Counted from the stretch's first letter, positions 43,830-53,195 are shown. The stretch is 64,000 nucleotides of DNA from JADHUC01 sp964623055 (GCA_964623055.1 CAZURK010000014.1:1-64000); one strand, 5' to 3'. The notes: generated by a model not told the origin, from the letters alone. Made by a program: numbers and translations.

Positions 43830-45041
43830 ATGAAGGTTCTGGTCTTCAATTTTGGGAGTTCCTCGATCAAGTATGAATTGTTCGACATGCGCGAACACAC
43901 CACGTTGGCCACGGGGTTGCTGGAACGGATCGGCGAATCGGAAAGCCGACTTTGCCATCGTTATCGGAACGGCCGCGGCGAGTTTGATGAAATCGTCGAC
44001 GAAACGCCCGTGGCCGATCATCGGCAAGGCATGGACCGAATCAGTGCGATGCTTCAGGAAACGAAGGCATATCAGGATCCCAGCGAGCTGTTTGGCATCG
44101 GACACCGCTTGGCGCATGGCAGCGAGGCTTTCCGGGAACCCACGTTGATCGACGAAACCGTACTTGAAACGATTCGCGGATTGACGCCGCTCGCGCCGTT
44201 GCACAATCCCGTTATGGTCACCGGTATGGAGTTGGCGTTAGCCAGTTTTCCCGGCGTGCCGCAAGTGGCCGTGTTCGACACGGCGTTTCACCACACGATC
44301 CCGCCGTATGTGTATCACTACGCCGTTCCGCGCGAACTGTACCGTTCGTACCACGTTCGCCAGTACGGTTTTCACGGCACATCGATCCACTACGTTGCCA
44401 AGCGGGCGGCGCATCGCCTCGACCGCCCCCTCGATTCGCTGAACTTGATCGTTCTCCACTTGGGCAACGGCGCCAGCGCCGGCGCCATCCGACAAGGCAA
44501 GAGCGTGGATACGTCTATGGGTATGACTCCGCTGTCCGGCTTGATCATGGGTACGCGGTGCGGCGACCTGGACCCGTCCATCGTCTTTCACGTGGCGCGT
44601 TTGACCGGTTGGTCGAATGAAGAGATCGAGTCGATGTTGAACAAGGAAGGCGGCCTGAAAGGAATCTGCGGCGAGAACGACATGCGGGTAATCGAACAGC
44701 GAGCCGAATCCGGCGACGAGGCGGCCCAATTGGCCATCGACATGTACGCGCACCGAACCAAGAAATACATCGGCGCCTACTACGCCGTACTGGGACACGT
44801 CGACGCATTGGTGTTCACCGCAGGAATCGGCGAAAACTCGTCGCTCGTCCGCGCACGCTCATGCGAAGGGCTGCACAACTTCGGAATTGTTGTTGATCCG
44901 GAAAAGAACTCGCAACGATCAGACGGCGTATTCGAGATCCAGGCGAAAGACGCGTCTGTCAAAGTCCTTGTCGTTCCAACCGACGAAGAACTCGAAATCG
45001 CCGAGCAGACTGTCGAGCGAATCCAACAGATCGAAGACTAG
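43830..45041 (+). CDS. ackA: Acetate kinase
   Basis: 403 residues, standard length. The start MKVLVFNFGSSSIKYELFD is the phosphate-binding block of the family. HRLAHG, VFDTAFHHTIPPYVY, QYGFHGTSIHYVAKRA, NLIVLHLGNGASAGAIR, TSMGMTPLSGLIMGTRCGDLD and VFTAGIGENSSLVR are all in order. It converts acetyl-phosphate and ADP to acetate and ATP. Follows pta on the same strand; a promoter in the 101-bp spacer or read-through past the stem-loop at 43721-43782 would express it. Confidence 0.95.
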   Translation: MKVLVFNFGSSSIKYELFDMREHTTLATGLLERIGESESRLCHRYRNGRGEFDEIVDETPVADHRQGMDRISAMLQETKAYQDPSELFGIGHRLAHGSEAFREPTLIDETVLETIRGLTPLAPLHNPVMVTGMELALASFPGVPQVAVFDTAFHHTIPPYVYHYAVPRELYRSYHVRQYGFHGTSIHYVAKRAAHRLDRPLDSLNLIVLHLGNGASAGAIRQGKSVDTSMGMTPLSGLIMGTRCGDLDPSIVFHVARLTGWSNEEIESMLNKEGGLKGICGENDMRVIEQRAESGDEAAQLAIDMYAHRTKKYIGAYYAVLGHVDALVFTAGIGENSSLVRARSCEGLHNFGIVVDPEKNSQRSDGVFEIQAKDASVKVLVVPTDEELEIAEQTVERIQQIED

Positions 45042-45159
45042 CCAGCCTTCGACCGTCACCTGTGTAGCATAGACTTCTGTAGATGGGACGGCTGCGGGGA
45101 TTGCATTGTGCGCAGAATCAGGTCAAATCTGAGTCTCTCGGGGCATGGAGAAAGGGAAT

Positions 45160-46857
45160 ATGGCTAGATCAACAGAGCAACGTTTTGCGATCGGTGTGGA
45201 CTACGGGACGAACAGCGTGCGGGCGTTGATCGTCGACGTGGCTGACGGCAGCGAGGTGGCGTCGCACGTCTATGACTATCCCAGCGGCGACGCCGGGATA
45301 TTGCTCGATTCGAAGGACCCCAATCTGGCTCGGCAGAATCCGGCCGATTACATCGACGGTTTCTATGCGTCGGTCGGCAAAGCCGTGAAGGCTGCGAGCA
45401 AGAAACGCGGATTTCGGCCGGAGTTGGTGGTCGGTATCGGCGTCGATACGACGGGGTCAACACCGATCCCAGTGGATCGCGACGGCATGCCGCTGGCCTT
45501 GAAACCGGCGTTCAAGAAGAATCTGGCAGCCCACGCGTGGCTCTGGAAAGACCACACCGGCCACGCCGAAGCCGCCGAGATCACCGAACGGGCCGCCCGC
45601 GGCCGCGACGGCTATCTAACCAAGTGTGGCGGGACGTACAGCAGCGAATGGTACTGGTCCAAAATCCTGCACTGCAAACGTACGGCTCCGAAGGTCTTCG
45701 ACGCGGCTTATGCCTGGGTCGAACTGGCCGACTTTGTGCCGGCGTTTATCACAGGCAACCTCGACCCCGACACATTGCCACGCGGCATCTGTGCTGCCGG
45801 ACACAAAGCGATGTATCACGACGATTGGGGCGGACTGCCGAGTAAGCGTTTCCTGAAGGGCCTAGACGCCGAGTTGCCCGGAATCCGCGATCACTATGGC
45901 TTGCCTGCCGTGCCGGCGGATCGGAAGGCCGGCGAGTTGACCGCCGAAATCGCTGGAAGAGTGGGCTTGCCCACGGGAATCGCTGTTGCCGTTGGCGCGT
46001 TTGACGCTCACATGGGCGCTGTCGGTGCCGGCATCAAACCGGGAACGCTTGTCAAGATCATCGGCACCAGTACGTGCGACATGATGGTCGCCCCGATGGA
46101 CAAGCCATTGCCGGACATCCCCGGTCTGTGCGGCATTGTTCCCGGCTCCATCATTCCCGGCATGTATGGACTGGAGGCTGGGCAATCGGCCGTAGGCGAC
46201 ATCTTCAATTGGTTCGTGAAGTATTTCGCCCCTGGCGAATACACGGCCAAAGGAGACCCGCACGCCAATCTTACGCGAGCGGCCGACAAACTGCGTCCCG
46301 GCGAAAGCGGCTTGGTGGCACTGGACTGGAACAACGGCAATCGCACGATTCTGGTAGATCCGCTGCTGTCCGGATTGCTGATCGGGCAGACGCTGCATAC
46401 CACAGCGCCGGAGATCTACCGGACGCTGGTCGAATCGACGGCGTTTGGCGCGTTGACGATCATCAATCGGTTTGAAGAGTACGGCGTCAAGGTGAAGGAA
46501 GTGGTCAATTGCGGCGGCATCGCCGAAAAGAACCCCTTCGTGATGCAGATCTATGCGGACGTGTGTAACCGACCGATGAAGATCAGCCGCTCGCCCCAGA
46601 CGTGTGCTCTGGGAGCCGGCATTTTCGGCGCTGTAGTCGGTGGGGCGTACAAATCGACGGAGCAAGCGCAACGGAAGATGACGGGCGTCAAGTCGACGGT
46701 CTACCGGCCCAACAAGGCGGCGGCCAAGGTATATGCGGAACTGTACACGTTGTACCGCACGCTGCACGACGCCTTCGGCACGACGCAGTTTGGTGGCAAG
46801 CTGGACCGTGTGATGAAAGACCTGATCGCCATCCGCGATCGGACCAGGAAGGGCTGA
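45160..46857 (+). CDS. araB: Ribulokinase
   Basis: 565 residues from the ATG at 45160, preceded by GGAGAAAGGGA; an upstream ATG at 45145 adds five codons. FGGY kinase fold: FAIGVDYGTNSVRALIVDV at the N-terminus, VVGIGVDTTGSTPIPVD, HAWLWKDHTGHAEAAEI, AGELTAEIAGRVGLPTGIAV, VGAFDAHMGAVGAGIKPGTL, KIIGTSTCDMMVAP and a C-terminal VNCGGIAEKNPFVMQIYAD. It phosphorylates ribulose, with araD just downstream. AraA is not in the window, so L-ribulose must come from elsewhere, or the true substrate may be another ketose. Confidence 0.9.
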   Translation: MARSTEQRFAIGVDYGTNSVRALIVDVADGSEVASHVYDYPSGDAGILLDSKDPNLARQNPADYIDGFYASVGKAVKAASKKRGFRPELVVGIGVDTTGSTPIPVDRDGMPLALKPAFKKNLAAHAWLWKDHTGHAEAAEITERAARGRDGYLTKCGGTYSSEWYWSKILHCKRTAPKVFDAAYAWVELADFVPAFITGNLDPDTLPRGICAAGHKAMYHDDWGGLPSKRFLKGLDAELPGIRDHYGLPAVPADRKAGELTAEIAGRVGLPTGIAVAVGAFDAHMGAVGAGIKPGTLVKIIGTSTCDMMVAPMDKPLPDIPGLCGIVPGSIIPGMYGLEAGQSAVGDIFNWFVKYFAPGEYTAKGDPHANLTRAADKLRPGESGLVALDWNNGNRTILVDPLLSGLLIGQTLHTTAPEIYRTLVESTAFGALTIINRFEEYGVKVKEVVNCGGIAEKNPFVMQIYADVCNRPMKISRSPQTCALGAGIFGAVVGGAYKSTEQAQRKMTGVKSTVYRPNKAAAKVYAELYTLYRTLHDAFGTTQFGGKLDRVMKDLIAIRDRTRKG

Positions 46858-46862
46858 CACCG

Positions 46863-47555
46863 ATGCTCGAACAATTGAAGGTCGAGGTGTGTCGGGCTAA
46901 CCTGGACCTGGTAGGTCACGGACTGGTGACGCTGACGTGGGGCAATGTCAGCGGCATCAGCGACGATCGCCAGCGCGTGGTGATCAAACCGAGCGGCGTT
47001 TCGTACGACGAGATGAAACCCGAGCATATGGTCGTCGTGGATTTGGATGGCAACGTCGTCGACGGCGACCTACGTCCGTCATCCGATACACCAAGCCATG
47101 TATTGCTCTATCGCCACTTTGACGGAATTGGCGGCATCACGCATACACACAGTTCCCACGCCAGCATGTTTGCGCAAGCTCGCGTTGAGATCCCATGTTT
47201 TGGCACGACGCACGCCGACCATTTTTTTGGGCCGGTACCAATTGCCCGCCCGCTGACTCAGCAAGAAGTCGAGACTGCCTACGAGGCCAACACAGGGCAG
47301 GTGATCGTCGAGCGGTTTGCCGAGATCGACCCGTTGGAGATGCCTGCGGTGCTGGTCGCCGGACACGGGCCGTTCGCGTGGGGCAAGAACGCAGCCGAGT
47401 CAGTCAAGAATGCCGTGGCTTTGGAGGCTGTTGCCGAAATGGCGATTGGCACGATGTCGATTCGCCGCGACGCTCCGGCCCTGGAATCGTACCTCCTTCA
47501 GAAACACCACCAGCGCAAACACGGTGCTAATGCGTATTACGGCCAGAAGGAATGA
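46863..47555 (+). CDS. araD: L-ribulose-5-phosphate 4-epimerase
   Basis: 230 residues, starting at ATG 46863, five bases after the araB stop (GGAAGGG precedes). Class II aldolase/epimerase marks: LTWGNVSGI, VIKPSGVSYDEM, HTHSSHASMFAQA (zinc-binding His), FGTTHADHFFGPVP and VLVAGHGPFAWGKNAAESV. It makes D-xylulose-5-phosphate for the pentose phosphate pathway. Coupled to araB by short spacing. The stop overlaps a 34-codon ORF (ATGA). Confidence 0.92.
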   Translation: MLEQLKVEVCRANLDLVGHGLVTLTWGNVSGISDDRQRVVIKPSGVSYDEMKPEHMVVVDLDGNVVDGDLRPSSDTPSHVLLYRHFDGIGGITHTHSSHASMFAQARVEIPCFGTTHADHFFGPVPIARPLTQQEVETAYEANTGQVIVERFAEIDPLEMPAVLVAGHGPFAWGKNAAESVKNAVALEAVAEMAIGTMSIRRDAPALESYLLQKHHQRKHGANAYYGQKE

Positions 47556-47656
47556 GCAACGTGCATTGGGAGGCGTTTGGCAATCACCTGGGCATGAACG
47601 TATACTACGGCGCTCAAGAAACACCGGGACTCTATACGACCCACCTGCCGTTCTAG
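47552..47656 (+). CDS. 34-residue ORF coupled to araD
   Basis: ATG overlaps the araD stop (ATGA at 47552-47555), with AGAAGG upstream. It encodes MSNVHWEAFGNHLGMNVYY and ends TTHLPF. No family is known. Because it is followed directly by a 97-bp palindrome it may be a small real peptide or a leftover of a longer gene. Low support. Confidence 0.3.
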   Translation: MSNVHWEAFGNHLGMNVYYGAQETPGLYTTHLPF

Positions 47657-47662
47657 TGCGAA

Positions 47663-47759
47663 GGGCTCAGACGTACAGAATTCAATTTTGCCTGAGTTAG
47701 GCTTGGCCACATGGCTGACGTAGTGCCCCGGCAAAATTGAATTCTGTACGTCTGAGCCC
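47663..47759. repeat. Perfect 30-bp inverted repeat
   Basis: Arms 47663-47692 (GGGCTCAGACGTACAGAATT...) and 47730-47759 match at all 30 positions, around a 37-nt centre. It separates the araBD pair from the symporter gene. The longest perfect palindrome in the window and a candidate mobile palindromic repeat (MITE or REP unit). Confidence 0.85.
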
Positions 47760-47797
47760 AGGACGACTCGACTCCGCGACACGAAAAGGATGAACCG

Positions 47798-49708
47798 ATG
47801 GAAGCTTTGGACTGGGTAGTAATCGCGTCATATTTTGGTGTGTTGCTGGGCCTCGCCTGGTGGGTCATCAGTAAGAACAAGGACACGGCCGACGACTATT
47901 TTTTGGCCGGTCGCAATCTTGGCTGGTTCATTGTCGGGGCGTCGATCTTTGCGTCGAACATCGGCTCGGAACATCTGGTGGGTTTGGCCGGGTCGGGCTG
48001 TACCGACGGCGTCGCGATGGCCCACTACGAACTTCATGCGTGGTGCCTGCTGGTGCTGGCGTGGGTATTGGTGCCGTTCTACGCCCGCTCGAAAGTCTTC
48101 ACCATGCCCGAGTTCCTCGAGCGTCGCTTCAATCCATCGGCGCGATGGGTCCTTTCGATCATTTCGCTGGTCGCCTACGTCGTAACCAAAATCGCGGTTG
48201 GCATCTTTGCCGGGGGTATCGTCTTTTCGGTGCTCCTACCGGAGATGCGGCTTGATGTGGGCTTCATGGTGCTGGATAGCTTCTGGATCGGGTCGATCCT
48301 GGTGATCGTCCTGACCGGAATCTACACCGTGCTCGGCGGCCTGCGGGCTGTGGCCTACACCGAGGCGTTGCAGACCGTTGTTTTGGTAGTCGGGTCCCTT
48401 CTGGTGGCCATCTTCGGGCTGATCAAACTGGGCGGCTTCGCCAAGTTGTACGAGGTCTGCGGTACGGATATGTTCAACCTCTGGAAGCCGCTGATCCCGG
48501 AAGGCGTCGAAGGTACATGGGCCCCCGTCCAGGAATCGGTACCTATACTCGACGCCGACAATCTGGTTGTCGACCAAAAGGTCGTCAAACAGGCATGGTA
48601 CTTCAACGGCAATTACCCGTGGCTAGGGATGCTGTTCTGCGCCCCGATCATCGGGCTGTGGTACTGGTGTACGGACCAGTACATCGTCCAACGAGCCCTG
48701 GGTGCGCCGAATGAAACGGAAGCTCGCCGCGGCAGCATCTTTGCATCCATGTTGAAACTGTTGCCCGTGTTCATCTTCATCATTCCCGGCATGATCTGTT
48801 TTGCCCTGTATCGAACGAACAACCTGGAAGCGCTTGCGGTGGACAAAGAGAGCGGCGAAGCGCGGATGGTCCGACACGATCCCGATACGGGAGAAGAAGT
48901 TGTTACGAGTGTTGACCGCGAGACGCTGCAATCGTGGTTGAAAAGCGACGATCCACGCTTGAAGAACGTGGAACTCAAAGGCCAACAAGCGTTCCCGCTG
49001 CTTGTCAGTGAGATTCTGCCTCCCGGCATACGCGGCCTGGTCGTGGCTGGCTTATTGGCCGCGCTGATGAGTTCGCTGTCCGGCGTGTTCAACGCGTCGT
49101 CGACGCTGTTTACGATCGACTTCTACTCCAAGTTTCGGCCCAAAGCGTCACAGCATCAACTCGTCTGGATCGGCCGCGTGGCCACGACCGTGATGGTCCT
49201 CATCGGCCTGCTGTGGGTGCCGGTGATTCAAGGCGCTCACGGGCTGTACCACTACCTGCAAAGCGTCCAGGGCTACTTGGCGCCGCCTATTTTTGTCGTC
49301 TTCTTCCTGGGCGTGTTCATGAAACGGATGAACGGCAAAGGATGCCTTGCAGCACTAATTGTTGGATTTGCCCTTGGCGTGTTTCGGCTGGCCGTGGACA
49401 CGCCGATCTCCCTAAAACTGACTGGGTTCGAAGGCGGGTATGCGGAAGGCTCCTTCCTATGGATCGTCAATAATATCTACTTCCAGTACTACAGCCTGTT
49501 GATCTTCGTAGTCTGCGTAGTCGTGATGATCGTTGTCAGCTACATGACGCGCGAACCGGACTACGAGAAGATCGGCGGTCTTACCTACGGCACGACGACC
49601 GAGAAGGACAAACTGCAATCGAGAAGCAGTTGGAGCCGTGGCGATGTAGTGGCGTCGGTCGCAGTCCTGCTGGCGATTCTCGCAGCATACCTTTACTTCT
49701 GCGGATGA
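47798..49708 (+). CDS. Sodium:solute symporter (SSS family)
   Basis: 636 residues with about 14 hydrophobic helices. The start WVVIASYFGVLLGLAWWVIS, ADDYFLAGRNLGWFIVGASI and FASNIGSEHLVGLAGSG are typical of SSS/SGLT-type sodium symporters, as are FTMPEFLERRFNPSARW, VLTGIYTVLGGLRAVAYTEA and GLVVAGLLAALMSSLSGVFN. An insertion of about 80 residues between helices (DKESGEARMVRHDPDTGEE region) is soluble. Position after araBD suggests it imports the pentose or related sugar. The next gene on the other strand is the IS element. Confidence 0.88.
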   Translation: MEALDWVVIASYFGVLLGLAWWVISKNKDTADDYFLAGRNLGWFIVGASIFASNIGSEHLVGLAGSGCTDGVAMAHYELHAWCLLVLAWVLVPFYARSKVFTMPEFLERRFNPSARWVLSIISLVAYVVTKIAVGIFAGGIVFSVLLPEMRLDVGFMVLDSFWIGSILVIVLTGIYTVLGGLRAVAYTEALQTVVLVVGSLLVAIFGLIKLGGFAKLYEVCGTDMFNLWKPLIPEGVEGTWAPVQESVPILDADNLVVDQKVVKQAWYFNGNYPWLGMLFCAPIIGLWYWCTDQYIVQRALGAPNETEARRGSIFASMLKLLPVFIFIIPGMICFALYRTNNLEALAVDKESGEARMVRHDPDTGEEVVTSVDRETLQSWLKSDDPRLKNVELKGQQAFPLLVSEILPPGIRGLVVAGLLAALMSSLSGVFNASSTLFTIDFYSKFRPKASQHQLVWIGRVATTVMVLIGLLWVPVIQGAHGLYHYLQSVQGYLAPPIFVVFFLGVFMKRMNGKGCLAALIVGFALGVFRLAVDTPISLKLTGFEGGYAEGSFLWIVNNIYFQYYSLLIFVVCVVVMIVVSYMTREPDYEKIGGLTYGTTTEKDKLQSRSSWSRGDVVASVAVLLAILAAYLYFCG

Positions 49709-49734
49709 TCGCGTTACAGCAACAGCCTTTACCC

Positions 49735-49786
49735 CGTAGTTGCAGAAAAAGTAGGACGGATTGGCAATGGTCGCACCCCGCCCTCC
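49735..49786. repeat. Left terminal inverted repeat of the IS
   Basis: Starts CGTAGTTGCAGAAAAAGTAG and ends CCCGCCCTCC; pairs with 51466-51517 at 49 of 52 positions. Confidence 0.85.
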
Positions 49787-49790
49787 TCGC

Positions 49791-51311
49791 TCATGCCGCT
49801 TGATTGAAAAGAGCTGATTGTTCCGTTTGTATTCGGTGTTCGATCAACTCGCTCCACTCGCCGTTCAAGTGTGTGACGCGAAGGTTCAGTAACGGTTGGG
49901 CTCCTTCGATTTCCCATCGCATGCCGGTGCCGCAGAAGCGGTCACCGATCACGTGCTTGCAGGCGCCTTCGATCACACCGCTGCCAATGGGTGTGCCCCA
50001 GGCAAGGTATTCGTCGTATCGCATGCCAGCACGGTTCTTTTGGAAGTAACCGATCACGCCTGACAACGTTTCCCGTTTCGTCTTGGTGAGTTTCTTTTGA
50101 TTAAGAAACCGCTGGAACACGCCCCGCACGTGATCCACTTTGCCTTCCAGAAGCATCCTCAAATAGCGGCTGACAAACTGTTCCGCTTCGACGCTGCCAT
50201 CGAGATGAATACAATGGGCGGCCTCCCAAAGCTTCTCCATGACGTGGAATAAGTCAATGATCCCAACGGCTTGAGGTAAATACTGGTCCTTCAACTTCCA
50301 TAGGCTGCGGTCCCCGTCCATGATGCAGATCAAAGGCTTCTCGCCTTGGGGATCCCGGACCTTGACCTCCGCAGCCAATTGCTGGAACACGCGTTCGGCG
50401 CCGCGGGATTCTTCGCCGCCGTCGATCGTCGTCAACTCCGCCCACAATCGTTTGTGCTGAGGAGGAGGGATATCGCTAGTCGACTCCTCGGTTCGCAGGT
50501 ATTCCTGGTCCAGGAAGTCTTGCACGTCCCGACGATGCGGCTTGATCGAATAACATGCTCCAACGGTGGCTCGCTGTGTGCGGGCTTTGTCTCCGCGAAT
50601 CCGCCGCCGAGATGACTTTTCATAATCGGTCTTGCGCCGACGCAGATGGGGAGTCTTGCCTAGCTCCTCTTGCAGTCGCTGCTCCAACGGCCGGCGGATG
50701 GGAACACCTTTCCCGTCGGCCGAGACGACCATCAATTCACCTTCTTCGTCGCTGGGTGGAGCCTCCCGAAGTTCGCGATAGGACTCCACATACTCGCCGA
50801 GTTTTCTCGCGCGGTTTTCGGCGGTCGTACTGCCAACGTCGATTTGAAACGTCTTCTTCAGCCAAGCCGCGGAAGCCTCGTAAGGCATGTTCACGGACAA
50901 CTCAAGCAACCAATCTTCCAACACGTAAGATGTCTCGTCGGCCGGCAAGCCGAGTTGCTCATCCAGCGGCGCCGCTTGCACTTTCTGTTTTTCACGCACC
51001 GCGTAGACAAACCGTTCGATTGGCAGAGGTCCAAAAATGGAACGGTAGGTGCGACGATGTTTCTTCTGCGACCGCTTGAGTGTTACCTCCTCCTTCGACA
51101 CAGTTTCGCCCACGTCGCCGTCCCCCGACGCTTCCAAGACATCCTGAAGGCAGGCTCGTCCCAGCTTCATGAAAGCGGAGATCAGTTTTCTTTCTATTTG
51201 ATCGAGCCGATCGTGGTTTGACACGCTGGCGCACAACAGCTCACACACCTTTTCCCATTCTTCCGTGGCGTTCTTGCACAACACTTCGAGTTCGTCGAGA
51301 ATCTGATTCAT
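49791..51311 (-). CDS. ISKra4-family transposase
   Basis: 506 residues, apparently full length. An N-terminal helical region (ILDELEVLCKNATEEWEKV) leads to the catalytic core; acidic residues occur in VSADGKGVPIRR (first Asp), LICIMDGDRSLWKL (second Asp) and GSGVIEGACKHVIGDR (Glu), the D-D-E order of the ISKra4 family. An insert with YLRTEESTSDIPPPQHKRL and the DLFHVMEKLWEAAH block are typical. No frameshift or stop, so the element may be active. Ends close to the left inverted repeat; the start has AAGGAGG upstream. Confidence 0.88.
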   Translation of the reverse strand: MNQILDELEVLCKNATEEWEKVCELLCASVSNHDRLDQIERKLISAFMKLGRACLQDVLEASGDGDVGETVSKEEVTLKRSQKKHRRTYRSIFGPLPIERFVYAVREKQKVQAAPLDEQLGLPADETSYVLEDWLLELSVNMPYEASAAWLKKTFQIDVGSTTAENRARKLGEYVESYRELREAPPSDEEGELMVVSADGKGVPIRRPLEQRLQEELGKTPHLRRRKTDYEKSSRRRIRGDKARTQRATVGACYSIKPHRRDVQDFLDQEYLRTEESTSDIPPPQHKRLWAELTTIDGGEESRGAERVFQQLAAEVKVRDPQGEKPLICIMDGDRSLWKLKDQYLPQAVGIIDLFHVMEKLWEAAHCIHLDGSVEAEQFVSRYLRMLLEGKVDHVRGVFQRFLNQKKLTKTKRETLSGVIGYFQKNRAGMRYDEYLAWGTPIGSGVIEGACKHVIGDRFCGTGMRWEIEGAQPLLNLRVTHLNGEWSELIEHRIQTEQSALFNQAA

Positions 51312-51465
51312 GACAGCCTCCTTGTGGGTAATCTGTTTGGAAGACTACATCATCCACATTGGAGGCTGTTTTTCATTAAGCTAGCATCGAAATCTACGGA
51401 TCCCCCACGTTTTCGCATAAACCGAAAGCTGCCAAACCACACTCCGCCAACAACTAACGACACGC

Positions 51466-51517
51466 GGAGGGCGGGGCGCGACCATTGCCAATCCGTCCTA
51501 CTCTTTCTGCGACTACG
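51466..51517. repeat. Right terminal inverted repeat of the IS
   Basis: Begins GGAGGGCGGGGCGCGACCAT and ends CGCAGTC-complement CTGCGACTACG at 51517. Lies about 170 bases before the NHL gene start. Confidence 0.85.
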
Positions 51518-51685
51518 CGGTCGATCCGCCAGACGGTACTGTCTCCACTACTACCATCGCCGTCTGTTGAAAACGCGGACGAAAGACTTATAGTGACTTC
51601 AGTGACCAGCCGGACGATAATCGCAAGCGTCGTCCGAGACCCAACCGCTGTCGAGAGAACATGTTTCATTCCCCGAGGTTCAATC

Positions 51686-52744
51686 ATGCTCCGCACCACA
51701 ACGGCTTTATTCGTCTATTCTGTTCTCATCAACTCCCCGACCGACGCTACCGCCGCCCAGTCGCCCCGCGCGTCGATTGTGATCGGTGAGTCGCTTGCCG
51801 AAGCAGAGGAGCTGAAACCCGGCAAGCTCAACTCGCCTTTCGGAGTCGATTTCGACGCCGCGGGAAATATGTACATCGTCGAGCTGGCCGGCGGCCGGGT
51901 CCACAAGTTGGACACTGCCGGCAATTTCACCACCATTGCCGGCGATGGCAGTAAAGGGTACTCGGGCGACGGTGGGCCGGCCAAAGACGCCACCTTCAAC
52001 GGGATGCACAACGTGGCCGTTACTCCTGACGGTGATCTATTCATTTCCGATAGTTGGAACCACTGCATTCGCAAGATCGACGGCCAATCAGGAATCATCA
52101 CCACCTTCGCCGGTACGGGCGAACCGGGATTCAGCGGCGACGGCGGACCAGCGTCCAAAGCCACCTTCAATTACCTGATGTGCGTCTCGCTGAATCCGGC
52201 CAACGATAAGATCTACTTGGCCGATCTGAAAAACCTGCGGGTCCGGATGATCGATCTGGCCACGGGCATCGTCAGCACGGTGGCCGGCAACGGCGAAAAG
52301 GGAGTCCCCACGGATGGCCACTTGGCAACGGAAAGTCCGCTGGTCGATCCGCGGGCCGTGGCCGTCGATTCGAAGAACAACGTCTGTATTCTGGAACGCG
52401 GCGGCCATGCCCTGCGCGTGGTCACGCCCGATGGCAAAATCCGCACCGTGGCCGGCACCGGTGAACGAGGCGGTGCAGAGGGCCCTGCGTTGGCGGCCCA
52501 ACTGGCCTCACCAAAACACGTGGCCATCGATTCGGAAGACAACGTGATCATCGCCGACGACCAGAACAAACGAATCCGCATCTACAACCCGCGCGAGGGC
52601 ACGCTCAGAAGCATACTGGGCAGCGGCGTCGAGCGGCCAAAGCGCGGCTTGAGTCGCCCGCATGGCGTTTACGTCCACGCGGATGGATCGATCTACGTGG
52701 TCGACACCGGGCATCACCGGATCATCCGCCTGCAATTGCAGTAA
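51686..52744 (+). CDS. Exported NHL-repeat beta-propeller protein
   Basis: 352 residues from the ATG at 51686, which has CCGAGG upstream and gives a signal peptide (ALFVYSVLINSPTDATAA). A longer frame reaches back into the IS inverted repeat and is rejected. NHL units repeat about six times: PFGVDFDAAGNMYIVELAG, GDGGPAKDATFNGMHNVAV, DLFISDSWNHCIRKID, IYLADLKNLRVRMIDLATG and HGVYVHADGSIYVVDTGHHR. Propeller ligand unknown. The promoter may have been affected by the IS immediately upstream. Confidence 0.85.
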   Translation: MLRTTTALFVYSVLINSPTDATAAQSPRASIVIGESLAEAEELKPGKLNSPFGVDFDAAGNMYIVELAGGRVHKLDTAGNFTTIAGDGSKGYSGDGGPAKDATFNGMHNVAVTPDGDLFISDSWNHCIRKIDGQSGIITTFAGTGEPGFSGDGGPASKATFNYLMCVSLNPANDKIYLADLKNLRVRMIDLATGIVSTVAGNGEKGVPTDGHLATESPLVDPRAVAVDSKNNVCILERGGHALRVVTPDGKIRTVAGTGERGGAEGPALAAQLASPKHVAIDSEDNVIIADDQNKRIRIYNPREGTLRSILGSGVERPKRGLSRPHGVYVHADGSIYVVDTGHHRIIRLQLQ

Positions 52745-52851
52745 GCACGACACGTGGCTGTTTCTCGGCCCCGAAGAAGGTGTCAATCGGCCATCGCGAT
52801 CGCGTCGAAACGGTAGTGGTCATGGCCCACAAATCAGGTTAGACTGGAGAT

Positions 52852-53064
52852 ATGAACTACGAGACCCTCAGGGAACTGCTGGATCGACGGCCCTTCGAGC
52901 CGTTCGAGATTCGCCTCTCCAATGGCGAGAGGTATGAGGTCCGCCATCCGGAAATGGCGTTGTTGTTGAAGTCGCGCATCATCATCGGTGACGCTGAAAA
53001 CGACAAGATGACAATATGCGGATTGATTCACATCAATAGCATCGAAACGCTACAATCCGCGTAG
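52852..53064 (+). CDS. Small conserved hypothetical protein
   Basis: 70 residues: MNYETLRELLDRRPFEPFEI, RLSNGERYEVRHPEMALLLK, then IIIGDAENDKMTICGLIHIN. The RPFEPFEIRLSNGE...HPE pattern matches a family of short planctomycete proteins often found near chromosome-wide insertion spots. No function is known. GGAGAT precedes the ATG. Confidence 0.65.
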   Translation: MNYETLRELLDRRPFEPFEIRLSNGERYEVRHPEMALLLKSRIIIGDAENDKMTICGLIHINSIETLQSA

Positions 53065-53195
53065 CCCTTTGTGGGGTCTTCGCCACTCCATCCTCGATTT
53101 ACGCGACAGCTCTTCACCAATCCGTGGCGACTTGTTCGCCACGGCTCCAAAGATAGACTCGATGACGGGTGAGCCGCAAACGGGAGGCGAAGGCC

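Larger units (their letters stand above)
49735..51517. mobile_element. ISKra4-type insertion sequence
   Basis: About 1.78 kb, bounded by 52-bp inverted repeats at 49735-49786 and 51466-51517 that differ at 3 positions. It contains one intact transposase gene on the minus strand. No target-site duplication can be recognised in the flanking bases (ACCCC at left, CGGTC at right), so the exact boundaries could differ by a few bases. It lies between the symporter and the NHL-repeat gene, apparently without interrupting either. Confidence 0.85.

Noticed and set aside
51485..51685. 5' extension of the NHL gene into the IS end
   Set aside because: It would start within the IS inverted repeat and lacks a ribosome site; the ATG at 51686 gives a signal peptide.
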